Source: Halobacillus_B sp963739045 (GTDB taxonomy: Bacteria; Bacillota; Bacilli; Bacillales; Halobacillaceae). Taken from it: DNA of 64,000 bases. A program made the translations under genes and the position numbers. The stretch is from assembly GCA_963739045.1 (NCBI GenBank), contig CAVTYY010000005.1, forward strand, positions 558,001 to 622,000. The letters run 5' to 3'. The notes under the pieces are model-generated. The model was not told where the DNA came from. It saw only the letters and a program-made list of their open reading frames with translations, and ran no database searches. Each line of letters begins with the position of its first letter. The first letter of the stretch is position 1. Below, one piece after another: positions 27,490 to 36,131 of the stretch.

Positions 27490-27517
27490 TTTAGGTTTAT
27501 TTCGCTCATGATATAAT
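27490..27517 (+). promoter_or_regulatory. Candidate SigA promoter of yhcYZ
   Basis: A perfect TATAAT (27512-27517) has a TTTAGG 16 nt upstream. It lies 41 nt before the kinase start. Confidence 0.5.
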
Positions 27518-27557
27518 AAATCCAGAATGTACGGGCAGGCTGGAAGGAGGTTTACGG

Positions 27558-28982
27558 ATGTCTTCTCAATTAGAAACATTGAAAAATATTGCTGAATTGC
27601 TGAATCAATCGACTAGCAGAAGAGTACTAAGTGAGGTATTGCAAGCCTTTATCTCAATGACCCAGTTTGAAACCGGGTGGATCTTTCTTGAACAGGGCGG
27701 CGTCGTCAAGCTGGAAGCGGATGTTGGTCTACCGCCTGCACTTAAGCGAAATGATAAGGAATTGATGTGCGGTGAAGACTGTCATTGTGTTTCTCGGTAT
27801 AAAAATGGACGATTAACGCAAGCCACTAATATTATTGCTTGTAAACGAATAGAAAAGGCTCGGGAGCAAGGCAGCGGAGAAACGTGCGGAGTTACTCATC
27901 ATGCCACAGTTCCTCTGCAAACTCCGAACCGGTTATATGGTTTGTTTAATGTTGCTGCAAGAAACCGAGAGAATTATACCGAAGACCTGGAATTACTTGA
28001 ATCGATCGCATTACAAATGGGCACAGCCTTGGAACGGATTGAGCGGTTTGAGAAAGAAGAAGAAAGAAATACGCTTTTAACAAAGGCTCACTTGTTTACG
28101 AGAAAAATTCAGGAAGCGAGAGATTCATTTGCTCTACAGGAGACGGTTCAAGAAGGAATGGAAAAACTATTTCCCTCGTCGAAGGTTAGGATTAATAAGC
28201 AGGCGGAATATGATGTCGAGCGTCTGCAAGGATGGATTAATCGTTTTTCTTTTCTGAACATATCAGCAGATACTCCTTTTTCTATTCAGGAGCGAGAGAT
28301 TTTTGAACTTTTGATGGAATACATAAAGGTGTCATGGAAGCAGCTTCTATTAAGTGACAAGGAAAAAGACATTGCTCGTAGAGAAGAGCGCGGGCGTTTA
28401 GCACAGGATCTGCATGATTCCGTAAACCAGCTGCTCTTTTCTATAGTTTTGACTTCTAAAGCTGCTGAGGGAACCGCTGATAAAGACTCTCCTTTGTATG
28501 AGCAAATCAGCTATATTCATGAATTATCTGCTCAGGCGCTCGCAGAAATGCGTTCCCTTATTGCCAAGCAGAAAGGGGAACGTTTAGAAGCTGGTGTTTT
28601 CACGGAGCTTTCTCATTATGCTGCTACAATTGGTATTCAATTAAAGGGTCAGTCCTCCGGCACTTCTTCCATCCCTTATGCAGTGGAAGAGGCTTTGCTT
28701 AGAATTGGTCAGGAAGCTCTTCACAATGTACATAAACATTCGGGAGTGAAAGAAGTGGAACTGCATCTGGTGAAGCATAAGAATAAAGTGCAGATGACGA
28801 TTAAAGATCACGGGAGCGGCTTTGATTACAACGAGGCAGTTCATACTCCCTCTTTTGGTCTGTCAGGGATGGAACAGCGGACAGCCAGCTATAAGGGTCA
28901 GTTTGAAATTCAAAGTGAAAAAGGGAAAGGTACGCAAATTTTTGTGGATATTCCATTTGAGGTGAATAAAGATGACGATTAA
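27558..28982 (+). CDS. yhcY: Two-component sensor histidine kinase with cysteine-bearing GAF domain (YhcY/AirS-like)
   Basis: The 474-residue soluble NarL-type kinase has no transmembrane helix. The GAF domain (about 5-160) has four clustered cysteines: Cys71, Cys75, Cys77 and Cys95 (MCGEDCHC…IIACKR). The HisKA_3 phospho-acceptor is His286 in QDLHDSVNQ, and the HATPase domain (about 375-470) ends with DHGSGFDY and GLSGMEQR. In Staphylococcus AirS the GAF cysteines hold an Fe-S cluster for oxygen/redox sensing; a similar role here is inference. It overlaps the regulator gene by 11 nt. Confidence 0.9.
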   Translation: MSSQLETLKNIAELLNQSTSRRVLSEVLQAFISMTQFETGWIFLEQGGVVKLEADVGLPPALKRNDKELMCGEDCHCVSRYKNGRLTQATNIIACKRIEKAREQGSGETCGVTHHATVPLQTPNRLYGLFNVAARNRENYTEDLELLESIALQMGTALERIERFEKEEERNTLLTKAHLFTRKIQEARDSFALQETVQEGMEKLFPSSKVRINKQAEYDVERLQGWINRFSFLNISADTPFSIQEREIFELLMEYIKVSWKQLLLSDKEKDIARREERGRLAQDLHDSVNQLLFSIVLTSKAAEGTADKDSPLYEQISYIHELSAQALAEMRSLIAKQKGERLEAGVFTELSHYAATIGIQLKGQSSGTSSIPYAVEEALLRIGQEALHNVHKHSGVKEVELHLVKHKNKVQMTIKDHGSGFDYNEAVHTPSFGLSGMEQRTASYKGQFEIQSEKGKGTQIFVDIPFEVNKDDD

Positions 28983-29619
28983 CATTTTAATAGCTGATGA
29001 TCATGAGGTTGTCCGAAAAGGTCTGATATTTTTCTTTCAAACCCAGAAGGATATCCATGTGGCGGCAGAAGCTGGGGATGGGAAGAAAGTATTAGAAATA
29101 TTAGAAAACGGCGATCACCAGGTGGATGTGGTACTTATGGATATCCAAATGCCTGAATTAGACGGAATAGAAACGGCCAAGCAAATAAAATTACAGTTTC
29201 CCGCGATTAAAGTTATTATGCTTACCAGTTTTTCTGATTATGATACCGTCATTCCGGCGGTTCAATCGGGAGCAGCAGGCTATCAATTGAAAGATATTGC
29301 ACCGGATCAGCTGGCCGATGTCATTCGCCGGGTCAAAAATGGAGAAACGATGATCGATTCAAAAGCGGCTACGCAGCTGATGACTCATGTTACGGGCTCC
29401 AGCCAAAAAGAAGAAGCAAAACGGTTGGATGAATTAACTAAACGAGAAAAAGATGTGCTGAAGGTTGTCATGGAAGGGTTCAGTAATAAAGAAATTGCTA
29501 AACGGTTATTCATTACTGAAAAAACAGTTAAAACGCACTTATCTAATATTTTTTCTAAGCTGGAAGTACATGACCGCACTCAGGCTGCTTTGTTTGGAGT
29601 GAAATACTTAAAAGAATAA
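28972..29619 (+). CDS. yhcZ: NarL/LuxR family response regulator (YhcZ/AirR-like)
   Basis: The 215-residue response regulator has acidic pocket Asp9/Asp10, phospho-acceptor Asp57 (LMDIQMPELDG) and a conserved Lys in YQLKDIA. Its LuxR helix-turn-helix is LTKREKDVLKVVMEGFSNKE followed by IAKRLFITEKTVKTHLSNIF. It is the output partner of the preceding kinase; the overlapping start ensures coupled synthesis. Its DNA target is not visible here. Confidence 0.93.
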   Translation: MTINILIADDHEVVRKGLIFFFQTQKDIHVAAEAGDGKKVLEILENGDHQVDVVLMDIQMPELDGIETAKQIKLQFPAIKVIMLTSFSDYDTVIPAVQSGAAGYQLKDIAPDQLADVIRRVKNGETMIDSKAATQLMTHVTGSSQKEEAKRLDELTKREKDVLKVVMEGFSNKEIAKRLFITEKTVKTHLSNIFSKLEVHDRTQAALFGVKYLKE

Positions 29620-29660
29620 AGACGAACTAGAAATTCACCTTCTGCTTTTAGAAAGGAAAA

Positions 29661-29693
29661 AAATCCGAACGATATATATCATCGTCCGGATTT
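29661..29693. terminator. Terminator between yhcZ and yhdB
   Basis: AAATCCGAACGAT pairs with ATCGTCCGGATTT with one mismatch. It lies between the convergent genes yhcZ and yhdB, and an A run before it allows use on both strands. Confidence 0.7.
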
Positions 29694-29732
29694 AATAATG
29701 GCTAACGGACTTCTGTCCCTGCCAAATTTTTA

Positions 29733-29966
29733 TTAGAGATATACTTCCTGAGGTACCGTAGCTTGCGCGTGATCAATATATTGAAGAAGATTTTCATGAC
29801 ACTCTAATAAGCTGCTTTCGTGACCGGGGTAGTAACTGGCATGAAGGAACGCTTCAATTTTCTTCGATAAGAATTGATCGCGTGTTCGTACCATTAGAAC
29901 GAGTAGGTCATCCCATTGCCCCCAGATCATGAAATGCAGCGCTTTGTCATAATCTCGATAATTCAT
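29733..29966 (-). CDS. yhdB: YhdB-like protein
   Basis: This small soluble protein of 77 residues (80 if the ATG at 29975 is used) has DYDKALHFMIWGQWDDLLVL followed by MVRTRDQFLSKKIEAFLHA. It matches what I recall of the YhdB family of Bacillaceae, function unknown. The internal ATG at 29966 has AAGGATGTGG at proper spacing. Its position just after yhcYZ is the same as in B. subtilis, which supports the identification. Confidence 0.8.
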   Translation of the reverse strand: MNYRDYDKALHFMIWGQWDDLLVLMVRTRDQFLSKKIEAFLHASYYPGHESSLLECHENLLQYIDHAQATVPQEVYL

Positions 29967-30159
29967 GGGCCACATCCTTAGTGGTAAAGGATTAAGGTTA
30001 TTATGTCCTTCGGGCAGATTTTTGAACCAGAAAGTTCATCACAATTATAGATAAAACGACATCTTTTACATATCTTTACCTCAATTGGATATTTTTTTGT
30101 TATGATGGTATGGAAATCATTTGAATAACCTTTATGACCCTGGAAGGAGAAGAAGATTG

Positions 30160-30624
30160 ATGACCGAGAAACAACTGCTATTCGTCAATATAGGCGGGGT
30201 CATCACATTTGGCTTGTTTTTGCTGCTTAGTTTATTGATTCAAAATGCTGCGTCAACTCAACATGTGATGATTCTGCTTAGCGAAATCATAGGAGGATTA
30301 ACCTTTGCCGCAGCCATTATATCGATCGTTTATATGAAGACCCGAAAGAGATGGTTTCCCGTCTCAGTGCTTTCATTTTTAAGCATATGGTTCGTTTATA
30401 TGATTGGTTACGAAATTGGAATTGATTCTTCCTCCAGCCATTCCTGGATATGGTTCCTGATTTTTTACATAACGGCTGGTGTAAGTATCTATTTTCTAAA
30501 AAAGTCTTACCAAATCATTGAAGGGAATTTCAAACTATTTCCTGCTTTTTTTATGTTTTTTAATTCGATGCTGATTGTTTATATGTTATTTCTGACAATT
30601 TGGTGGAACCTTCCTTTTCTATAG
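30160..30624 (+). CDS. Small integral membrane protein, function unknown
   Basis: The frame is open from a TTG at 30121, but the ATG at 30160 follows GGAAGGAGAAG and begins with EKQLLFVNIGGVITFGLF, so I start there (154 residues). Five hydrophobic helices are predicted by eye, with no charged pocket or known motif. It is monocistronic, with its own terminator. Confidence 0.7.
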   Translation: MTEKQLLFVNIGGVITFGLFLLLSLLIQNAASTQHVMILLSEIIGGLTFAAAIISIVYMKTRKRWFPVSVLSFLSIWFVYMIGYEIGIDSSSSHSWIWFLIFYITAGVSIYFLKKSYQIIEGNFKLFPAFFMFFNSMLIVYMLFLTIWWNLPFL

Positions 30625-30640
30625 TCAGTTTCGCTTAAAG

Positions 30641-30664
30641 GCCTTCTTTTTGAAGGCTTTTTTT
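30641..30664 (+). terminator. Terminator after the membrane protein gene
   Basis: GCCTTC/GAAGGC hairpin (30641-30646 with 30652-30657) followed by seven T. Confidence 0.85.
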
Positions 30665-30746
30665 ATACCTTTGCTTACAGAAGATGCCGCATATTAATGC
30701 TCCAATAACGCATACTAAGGCTAAGCTGCTAAGGAGGTATGACAAC

Positions 30747-31286
30747 ATGAAAGTAAAAGCATTTGCATTGGGTCTAGTAGCTGTAACTTCACTTGCTGCT
30801 TGTCAAGCAGAGCAGGGACAAGGAACAAATGACCACAATAATGGCGTTCAAAATACTACTTTCGAACGTTCAGCAGACGACATGTATGGTCGCGGCAATA
30901 ATGCCAATCGTTATGATAACGATATGAACATGGTGCATAACACCAATTATGATGTTGCCAAAGAAGCTGCCAATCGTATAGAGAGCAAAGTCGATGGCGT
31001 TGATCACGCCTATGTGTTAAAAACACGTGATAATGCTTATGTGGCAGCCGTATTAAAGAATAAAAATGGTAAATCTGCAGAGTTAACAAATAAGGTGGAG
31101 AAACAAATTAAACAAGCAGTGAAATCCGCCGACTCTGATATCAATAATGTGTATGTTTCAACAAATCCAGATTTTGTTGATTTAACAAACAATTATGTAA
31201 GTGACGTGAAAAATGGGGAGCCGATTCAAGGGTTCTTTCAGCAATTTGGTCAAATGACGAAGCGTATCTTCCCTAATGCCCAATAA
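30747..31286 (+). CDS. YhcN/YlaJ family sporulation lipoprotein
   Basis: The 179-residue precursor has a lipoprotein signal ending in SLAAC (Cys18). An Asn/Asp-rich segment and the YhcN/YlaJ domain follow (AKEAANRIESKVDGVDHAYVL and VYVSTNPDFVDLTNNYV). Members sit in the inner spore membrane and affect germination and outgrowth. The start at 30747 is set by AAGGAGG 9 nt upstream; an upstream in-frame ATG at 30684 would spoil the signal peptide. Confidence 0.85.
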   Translation: MKVKAFALGLVAVTSLAACQAEQGQGTNDHNNGVQNTTFERSADDMYGRGNNANRYDNDMNMVHNTNYDVAKEAANRIESKVDGVDHAYVLKTRDNAYVAAVLKNKNGKSAELTNKVEKQIKQAVKSADSDINNVYVSTNPDFVDLTNNYVSDVKNGEPIQGFFQQFGQMTKRIFPNAQ

Positions 31287-31302
31287 GCGTCTATAATAAT
31301 TA

Positions 31303-31338
31303 ACCAGATATCCTTACATGGATTTCTGGTCTTTTTTT
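31303..31338 (+). terminator. Terminator of the YhcN-like gene
   Basis: ACCAGATATCC pairs with GGATTTCTGGT with one mismatch and is followed by CTTTTTTT. Confidence 0.85.
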
Positions 31339-31383
31339 GTATATGACATTCTGGAAGAAATTTAAGAATTCTTCTTGATGGGC

Positions 31384-31411
31384 TTGATTATTTCATTAAA
31401 AGTTGTATAAT
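31384..31411 (+). promoter_or_regulatory. SigA-type promoter of yhgD
   Basis: TTGATT and TATAAT are separated by 16 nt. The candidate operator at 31427-31449 starts 15 nt after the -10, over the expected transcription start region. Confidence 0.7.
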
Positions 31412-31426
31412 CAGATTTAGACAAAG

Positions 31427-31449
31427 TGACTGAAACGTTCAATTGGTCA
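31427..31449 (+). promoter_or_regulatory. Candidate YhgD operator
   Basis: This 23-nt imperfect inverted repeat begins TGACTGAA and ends TTGGTCA, centred on AACGTT-like sequence. It is placed just after the promoter and before the TetR gene, consistent with autoregulation. This is inferred from position and symmetry. Confidence 0.45.
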
Positions 31450-31461
31450 GGTGGTGGATAA

Positions 31462-32037
31462 ATGACAGTAGATCGAAAACAAGAAATTTTGCAGGCAGCC
31501 CGGCATTCATTTGCTACGTTTGGCTATAAAGCAACAACAATGGACCATGTAGCGAAGGCAGCTAATGTTGGAAAAGGAACGATTTATAATTTCTTTAAGA
31601 ACAAAGAAGAGTTATTTCAAGAAATTATCGGAGAATTATTGAAGGAAATGAAGCAAAATGCGGAAACTAACCTTCCGGCTGACTGCGGATTTCAGGATAA
31701 AGTCCATCTTGCTCTCTATGGGCTGCTTGAATTCCGAAGAAGTAATCCGTTAATGGTCAAACTCGTTCAAGAGGCTAAAGAAATTGGTACCGGCCCCGTA
31801 AAGCAGGCACTTGCTCATGAGGAAGGTGTCATCATAGAGTATTTACGTAAAGAAATTAATCAAGCGATAGAACAAGAAGATATTCGTTCCTGTCATCCTG
31901 ATATGACCGCATTTATGATGTATAAATTATATACGGCGTTTACTATTGACTGGGAAGAAAATCACGCCCCGCTTCAAAAAGCAGAAGTTGCTCACTATTT
32001 CGATGAATATGTATTTAAAGGATTGTCACCTTCATGA
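31462..32037 (+). CDS. yhgD: TetR family regulator, YhgD-like
   Basis: The 191-residue protein has an N-terminal TetR domain (ILQAARHSFATFGYKATTMD followed by HVAKAANVGKGTIYNFFKNK) and an all-helical ligand domain. The length and the adjacency to a YhgE-type membrane protein match B. subtilis yhgD-yhgE. It probably represses itself and the downstream gene. The gap before yhgE carries an ATGACTAT…ATAGTCAT inverted repeat. Confidence 0.88.
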   Translation: MTVDRKQEILQAARHSFATFGYKATTMDHVAKAANVGKGTIYNFFKNKEELFQEIIGELLKEMKQNAETNLPADCGFQDKVHLALYGLLEFRRSNPLMVKLVQEAKEIGTGPVKQALAHEEGVIIEYLRKEINQAIEQEDIRSCHPDMTAFMMYKLYTAFTIDWEENHAPLQKAEVAHYFDEYVFKGLSPS

Positions 32038-32060
32038 TAATCCTTTTCTATTGGAGTTAA

Positions 32061-32085
32061 ATGACTATATGAACAAAATAGTCAT
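32061..32085 (+). promoter_or_regulatory. Inverted repeat between yhgD and yhgE
   Basis: ATGACTAT and ATAGTCAT are perfectly complementary around a 9-nt spacer, 8 nt before the ribosome site of yhgE. It could be a regulator-binding site or an RNA hairpin tuning translation; there is no T run, so it is not a terminator. Confidence 0.45.
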
Positions 32086-32106
32086 ATGTTATTAGGAGGG
32101 AATCAA

Positions 32107-34314
32107 ATGAATGGATTTAAATTATGGCTCTCAGAGCTGAAGAATCTAAAGAACAATAAAAAATTGCTTATCCCATTTATGGCAGTCTTATTGATCCCGC
32201 TCATTTATAGCGGTGTCTTTCTCTGGGCATTCTGGAACCCATATGGCAACTTAGATCACCTGCCCGTAGCCATTGTGAATTCCGACGAAGGTGCCACTTA
32301 TAATAAAGAACCTTTGGATGTGGGAGACGAATTTGTTGATCATTTGAAAGATGATGGGGATTTCGAGTACCACGTGGTATCCAAACAAGAGGGTTATGAG
32401 GGACTAAAGGATAAGAAATACTATATGCTCGTTGAAATTCCTAATGATTTTTCTTCGCGGGCAACGACCATCCTTGATGAAAAGCCTAAGAAACTGCAAC
32501 TTAAGTACGTGGTCAATGAAGGGGAAAATTACGTATCTTCAAGAATTAGTGATTCCGCATTAGATCAAATGAAGGCGAAGCTCTCCGACGAAATGACTGA
32601 AACTTATGCAGATGCGATGTTTGATCAGTTTAATGATTTGAAAACAGGACTAACTGACGCAAGCACGAAAGCTTCGGATTTAGAAGATGGAGCTAAAAAT
32701 GTGGACGAAGGAGCTGCTGCTCTAAGAGATAAACTCAAAACGTTCACGAATAAGCAGCTGGAATTGGCTAGCGGATCACAATCCCTCAGAAACGGTGCGT
32801 CAGAGGTTGCAAGAGGCTCTCAGAATTTAAATCAGGGTCTTGGATCACTTAACAATGGATTTGATCAGCTCTTGAATGGCGCATCTCAATCAAAGCAGGG
32901 GGCGGTGCAATTACAGCAAGGATTAGGAAAATCGAAACAGGGGGCAGCCCGGCTGGAGGAGAGTTTAAACCAGCTTGTCCAGAATTCAGCTGGTTTAAAA
33001 CAAGGAACAGCTGCTCTGGGGGATTCACTAAACACCCTTAGTAATGAATCCAGTACCATCAATAATTCTGCTTCAGGTCTTTCTGCGGACATAAGCGAAC
33101 TGAAAGATCAGTTGGCTCCTGTCCTCGCTGAACTTCCTGAAGAAAAGCAACAAGAGATATTAGACCAGGTGAAAAAATTAAGTGCACGATCAAGTCAAAT
33201 AGAAGGAACTTCCAGCAAGATAAATAAAGGGACCGAACAATTGGGCCAAACAGTTGCCGCTATTCCAGAACAAGTGGATAAACTGACAGGAGTTCAGCAG
33301 CAGATCAAGGAGGGGGCATCAGATCTATCAGAGGGCCAAGATCATTTATATTCTGGTGCAAACCAACTGGTAGAAGGACAAAATAAATTAATTAGTGGTA
33401 TGCAGACCTTTGGTGGAAAGCTTGCAAATGCCAAAAGTGGTGCCGCTGATCTCGCTTCTGGGGCAAAGAAAGTGGATGAAGGAGCCGGGGAGATTTTTAA
33501 TGGCTCGAACCAATTAGCAGACGGATCTCAACAGCTTCAGCAGGGAGCCAGTGATTTATCTGATGGGACGAACAAATTAAATTCCGGGACTAACGAATTC
33601 CAAACCAATTTGTCAGAGGCGAGTGATCAAGCAAACAGCGTTGTTACTTCAGATCAGACCAAAGAGATGATGGCAAAACCAGTGGATGTGGATAAGAACA
33701 GCGTGAGTAAAGTTCCGAATTACGGTACAGGGTTTACTCCTTACTTTCTTTCGCTTGGGTTGTTTGTAGGAGCTCTCCTGATCACCATCGTCTTCCCTGT
33801 GCATGAACCCTTATCTGTTCCGAAAAATGCTATGAGCTGGTTTATTAGTAAATTTGGAGTTTTAGTAGCGGCAGGAGTCATTCAGGCCGTTATCGTGGCT
33901 AGTGTCATTCTCTTTGGATTGAATTTAGAAGTCAGCAGTGTGCCTTACTTCTATATGTTCAGTATTCTCACGAGCTTAACTTTTATGGCATTAATTCAAA
34001 TGTTAGTCACACCGCTTGGGAATCCGGGCCGCTTTATAGGGATTTTAGTACTCATATTGCAATTAACTACAAGTGCAGGTACTTTCCCGCTTGAACTTAT
34101 CCCGGCTCCTTTACAAGTGTTCCATTCTTTCTTGCCAATGACTTATTCCATAGATGGCTTCAGGGCAATTATTTCTGAAGGTGCTTTCAACACTATGTGG
34201 CAGGATTCGGGAACGCTGGGCATGTATTTACTCGGATTTGCTCTTGTAACAATCGGTTATTTAATGATCAAATTTAGAAAAAAGTACTCTAATGAATTAA
34301 AACAGACAGCATAA
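32107..34314 (+). CDS. yhgE: YhgE/Pip family membrane protein
   Basis: The 735 residues comprise one N-terminal transmembrane helix (about 20-42), a very long extracellular region (about 45-540) dominated by Gly-rich heptad-like repeats (GAxxLxxGxxxLxxG), and five C-terminal helices. The family includes lactococcal phage receptor Pip and is related to the YueB phage SPP1 receptor. In Bacillus its role is unknown, possibly in export. The start ATG at 32107 follows TAGGAGGG; an earlier ATG at 32086 lacks a site. Confidence 0.92.
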   Translation: MNGFKLWLSELKNLKNNKKLLIPFMAVLLIPLIYSGVFLWAFWNPYGNLDHLPVAIVNSDEGATYNKEPLDVGDEFVDHLKDDGDFEYHVVSKQEGYEGLKDKKYYMLVEIPNDFSSRATTILDEKPKKLQLKYVVNEGENYVSSRISDSALDQMKAKLSDEMTETYADAMFDQFNDLKTGLTDASTKASDLEDGAKNVDEGAAALRDKLKTFTNKQLELASGSQSLRNGASEVARGSQNLNQGLGSLNNGFDQLLNGASQSKQGAVQLQQGLGKSKQGAARLEESLNQLVQNSAGLKQGTAALGDSLNTLSNESSTINNSASGLSADISELKDQLAPVLAELPEEKQQEILDQVKKLSARSSQIEGTSSKINKGTEQLGQTVAAIPEQVDKLTGVQQQIKEGASDLSEGQDHLYSGANQLVEGQNKLISGMQTFGGKLANAKSGAADLASGAKKVDEGAGEIFNGSNQLADGSQQLQQGASDLSDGTNKLNSGTNEFQTNLSEASDQANSVVTSDQTKEMMAKPVDVDKNSVSKVPNYGTGFTPYFLSLGLFVGALLITIVFPVHEPLSVPKNAMSWFISKFGVLVAAGVIQAVIVASVILFGLNLEVSSVPYFYMFSILTSLTFMALIQMLVTPLGNPGRFIGILVLILQLTTSAGTFPLELIPAPLQVFHSFLPMTYSIDGFRAIISEGAFNTMWQDSGTLGMYLLGFALVTIGYLMIKFRKKYSNELKQTA

Positions 34315-34353
34315 AAAGAGTCGAAAGTGGTTCTCCGCTTTCGACTCTTTTTG
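34313..34353 (+). terminator. Terminator after yhgE
   Basis: A perfect 15-bp stem (AAAAAGAGTCGAAAG with its complement at 34338-34352) with a T run. Confidence 0.92.
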
Positions 34354-34478
34354 TGTTATTCCACAAAAACTGACATTTTTATTTAGATATTTACACATGA
34401 TAACAGGCTGTCTTCATCAAGTACAATAAGTTTACAGTATATTTTTAATTTACTGAAAAATTAAGAGGGGGAAATCAC

Positions 34479-36050
34479 TTGAAGAAAAGCTTATTACTGT
34501 TTTTGCTCTGTTCATTTGCTCTTATTTTAGCTGCTTGTACTGATCCTACGGCCTCGGAAGGGAATTCGACTGATACGGAGGACCAAGGAGATACAAATGG
34601 GGAAGCCCAATCAGGCGGAGAGATAACCCTTACAGATCTCTCTGATGCTCAAAGCTTAGATCCTCATGTCGTAACTGATGCGGCTTCCATGAGGTATATT
34701 GAGAATTTATACAACACATTATTCCGTTATAAGAAAGGTACATATGGTGAAGTTGAAGGAGATTTAGTGAAAGATTATCAAGTCTCCGATGATGGTAAAG
34801 AATATACTTTTACGCTTCATGATGGGGTGACTTTCCATAATGGAGATCCATTAACGTCAAAAGATGTGAAATATTCGTTTGAAAGAATTAAGAAAAAAGA
34901 GGTCCGCTCGGCACAATTTAGTGCTGTGAAATCGATTGAAACTCCGTCGGATAATAAAGTGGTTATTACATTAAGTGAGCCTGTAGCTCCTTTCTTAACC
35001 TTTTTGGCCAATCCGATGAATGTAATTGTGGATAAGAAGATCGTTGAAGAAAACGATGGGGACTTATCGAATGCCGATGCAGGCAGCGGTCCATTTAAAC
35101 TAGTTAAATGGACAAAAGACCAGCAGATGGTTATGGAGAAATTTGATGATTATTTTAAAGAAGGCAAGCCCTATTTAGATAAAGTTACATGGCGTTCGAT
35201 TCCCGATGAAACAGCTCGGACAACTGCCATTCGTAATGGCGAAATTGATATATTGCTGCAAGTACAGCCCAAAAATATTCCTACATTGAAGAAGGCACAG
35301 AATGTTAACGTGAAATCTGTTACCGGATCTTACTGGGAGTATCTGGGGTTAAACACTGAAAATGGACCTCTAGCAGATAAGAAAGTGAGACAAGCCATTG
35401 CTTGGGCAGTGGACCGGGAAGCCATTAATAAGGTCGTTAAATTTGGGAAAGCGAATGTATTAAAAAGCGGCCCCATTCCTGAAGGCCACTGGGCACATTT
35501 AGATGAAGATGTGTATCCTGGTCAAGATTTGAAAAAGGCGAAAAACCTTCTGAAAGAAGCGGGTTATGGAGACGGACTGGATATTACTCTCAAAGTCGGT
35601 ACGGATAAACACCAGGTAGATGCCGCTCAGGTGATCAAGCAGCAGCTTGAGAAAGTCGGCATCAATGTAAAGGTATTATCTCAAGAAAAGAGTGTTTTCT
35701 TTGAAGCGCTAGGTAAACACGAATTTGAGATGACTGTAGTCGGCTGGGTAGGATTTGTGGATCCCGATGAGTTTCTGTATAACATCTTTCACACAGACGG
35801 CATGTATAACCAGCAAGGCTACTCTAATCCTGAAGTAGATAAGTTACTCGAACAGGGGCGGAAAGAGCTGGATAAAGAGAAGCGTAAGGAAATCTATGAT
35901 AAAGCCCAGAAAATTATAGCGGAGGATGCTCCAATGGTATTCCTCTACGCCAATCCGCAAACTTCTGCTATTAGAGATCGTGTTGAAGGTTTTGACGTGA
36001 ATCCAACGGTTTCAACCATTTCGCTGGAGAATACAAAGGTAAAACAATAA
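34479..36050 (+). CDS. Oligopeptide/dipeptide ABC transporter substrate-binding lipoprotein
   Basis: The 523-residue precursor starts at TTG behind AGAGGGGGAA. The signal peptide ends in LILAAC (Cys20) and is followed by an acidic linker (to about 48). The SBP_bac_5 domain is recognisable by DAQSLDPHVVTDAASMRYIE, the YTFTLHDGVTFHNGDPLTSKDVKYSF motif and GVSN-like C-terminal wording. It captures peptides or similar ligands outside the membrane. A hairpin terminator separates it from the permease genes, which would give excess binding protein. Confidence 0.93.
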   Translation: MKKSLLLFLLCSFALILAACTDPTASEGNSTDTEDQGDTNGEAQSGGEITLTDLSDAQSLDPHVVTDAASMRYIENLYNTLFRYKKGTYGEVEGDLVKDYQVSDDGKEYTFTLHDGVTFHNGDPLTSKDVKYSFERIKKKEVRSAQFSAVKSIETPSDNKVVITLSEPVAPFLTFLANPMNVIVDKKIVEENDGDLSNADAGSGPFKLVKWTKDQQMVMEKFDDYFKEGKPYLDKVTWRSIPDETARTTAIRNGEIDILLQVQPKNIPTLKKAQNVNVKSVTGSYWEYLGLNTENGPLADKKVRQAIAWAVDREAINKVVKFGKANVLKSGPIPEGHWAHLDEDVYPGQDLKKAKNLLKEAGYGDGLDITLKVGTDKHQVDAAQVIKQQLEKVGINVKVLSQEKSVFFEALGKHEFEMTVVGWVGFVDPDEFLYNIFHTDGMYNQQGYSNPEVDKLLEQGRKELDKEKRKEIYDKAQKIIAEDAPMVFLYANPQTSAIRDRVEGFDVNPTVSTISLENTKVKQ

Positions 36051-36065
36051 CTGCTAAAAAAACAA

Positions 36066-36091
36066 AAACCGGCCTGGTATCGGCCGGTTTT
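36066..36091 (+). terminator. Intra-operon hairpin between binding protein and permease genes
   Basis: AAACCGGCC pairs with GGCCGGTTT around a 7-nt loop, with four T. Partial termination or mRNA stabilisation here is common in ABC importer operons. Confidence 0.75.
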
Positions 36092-36131
36092 ATGTTAAGT
36101 GTTCCCATAAATGATCTGGAGGTGAGCGAAG

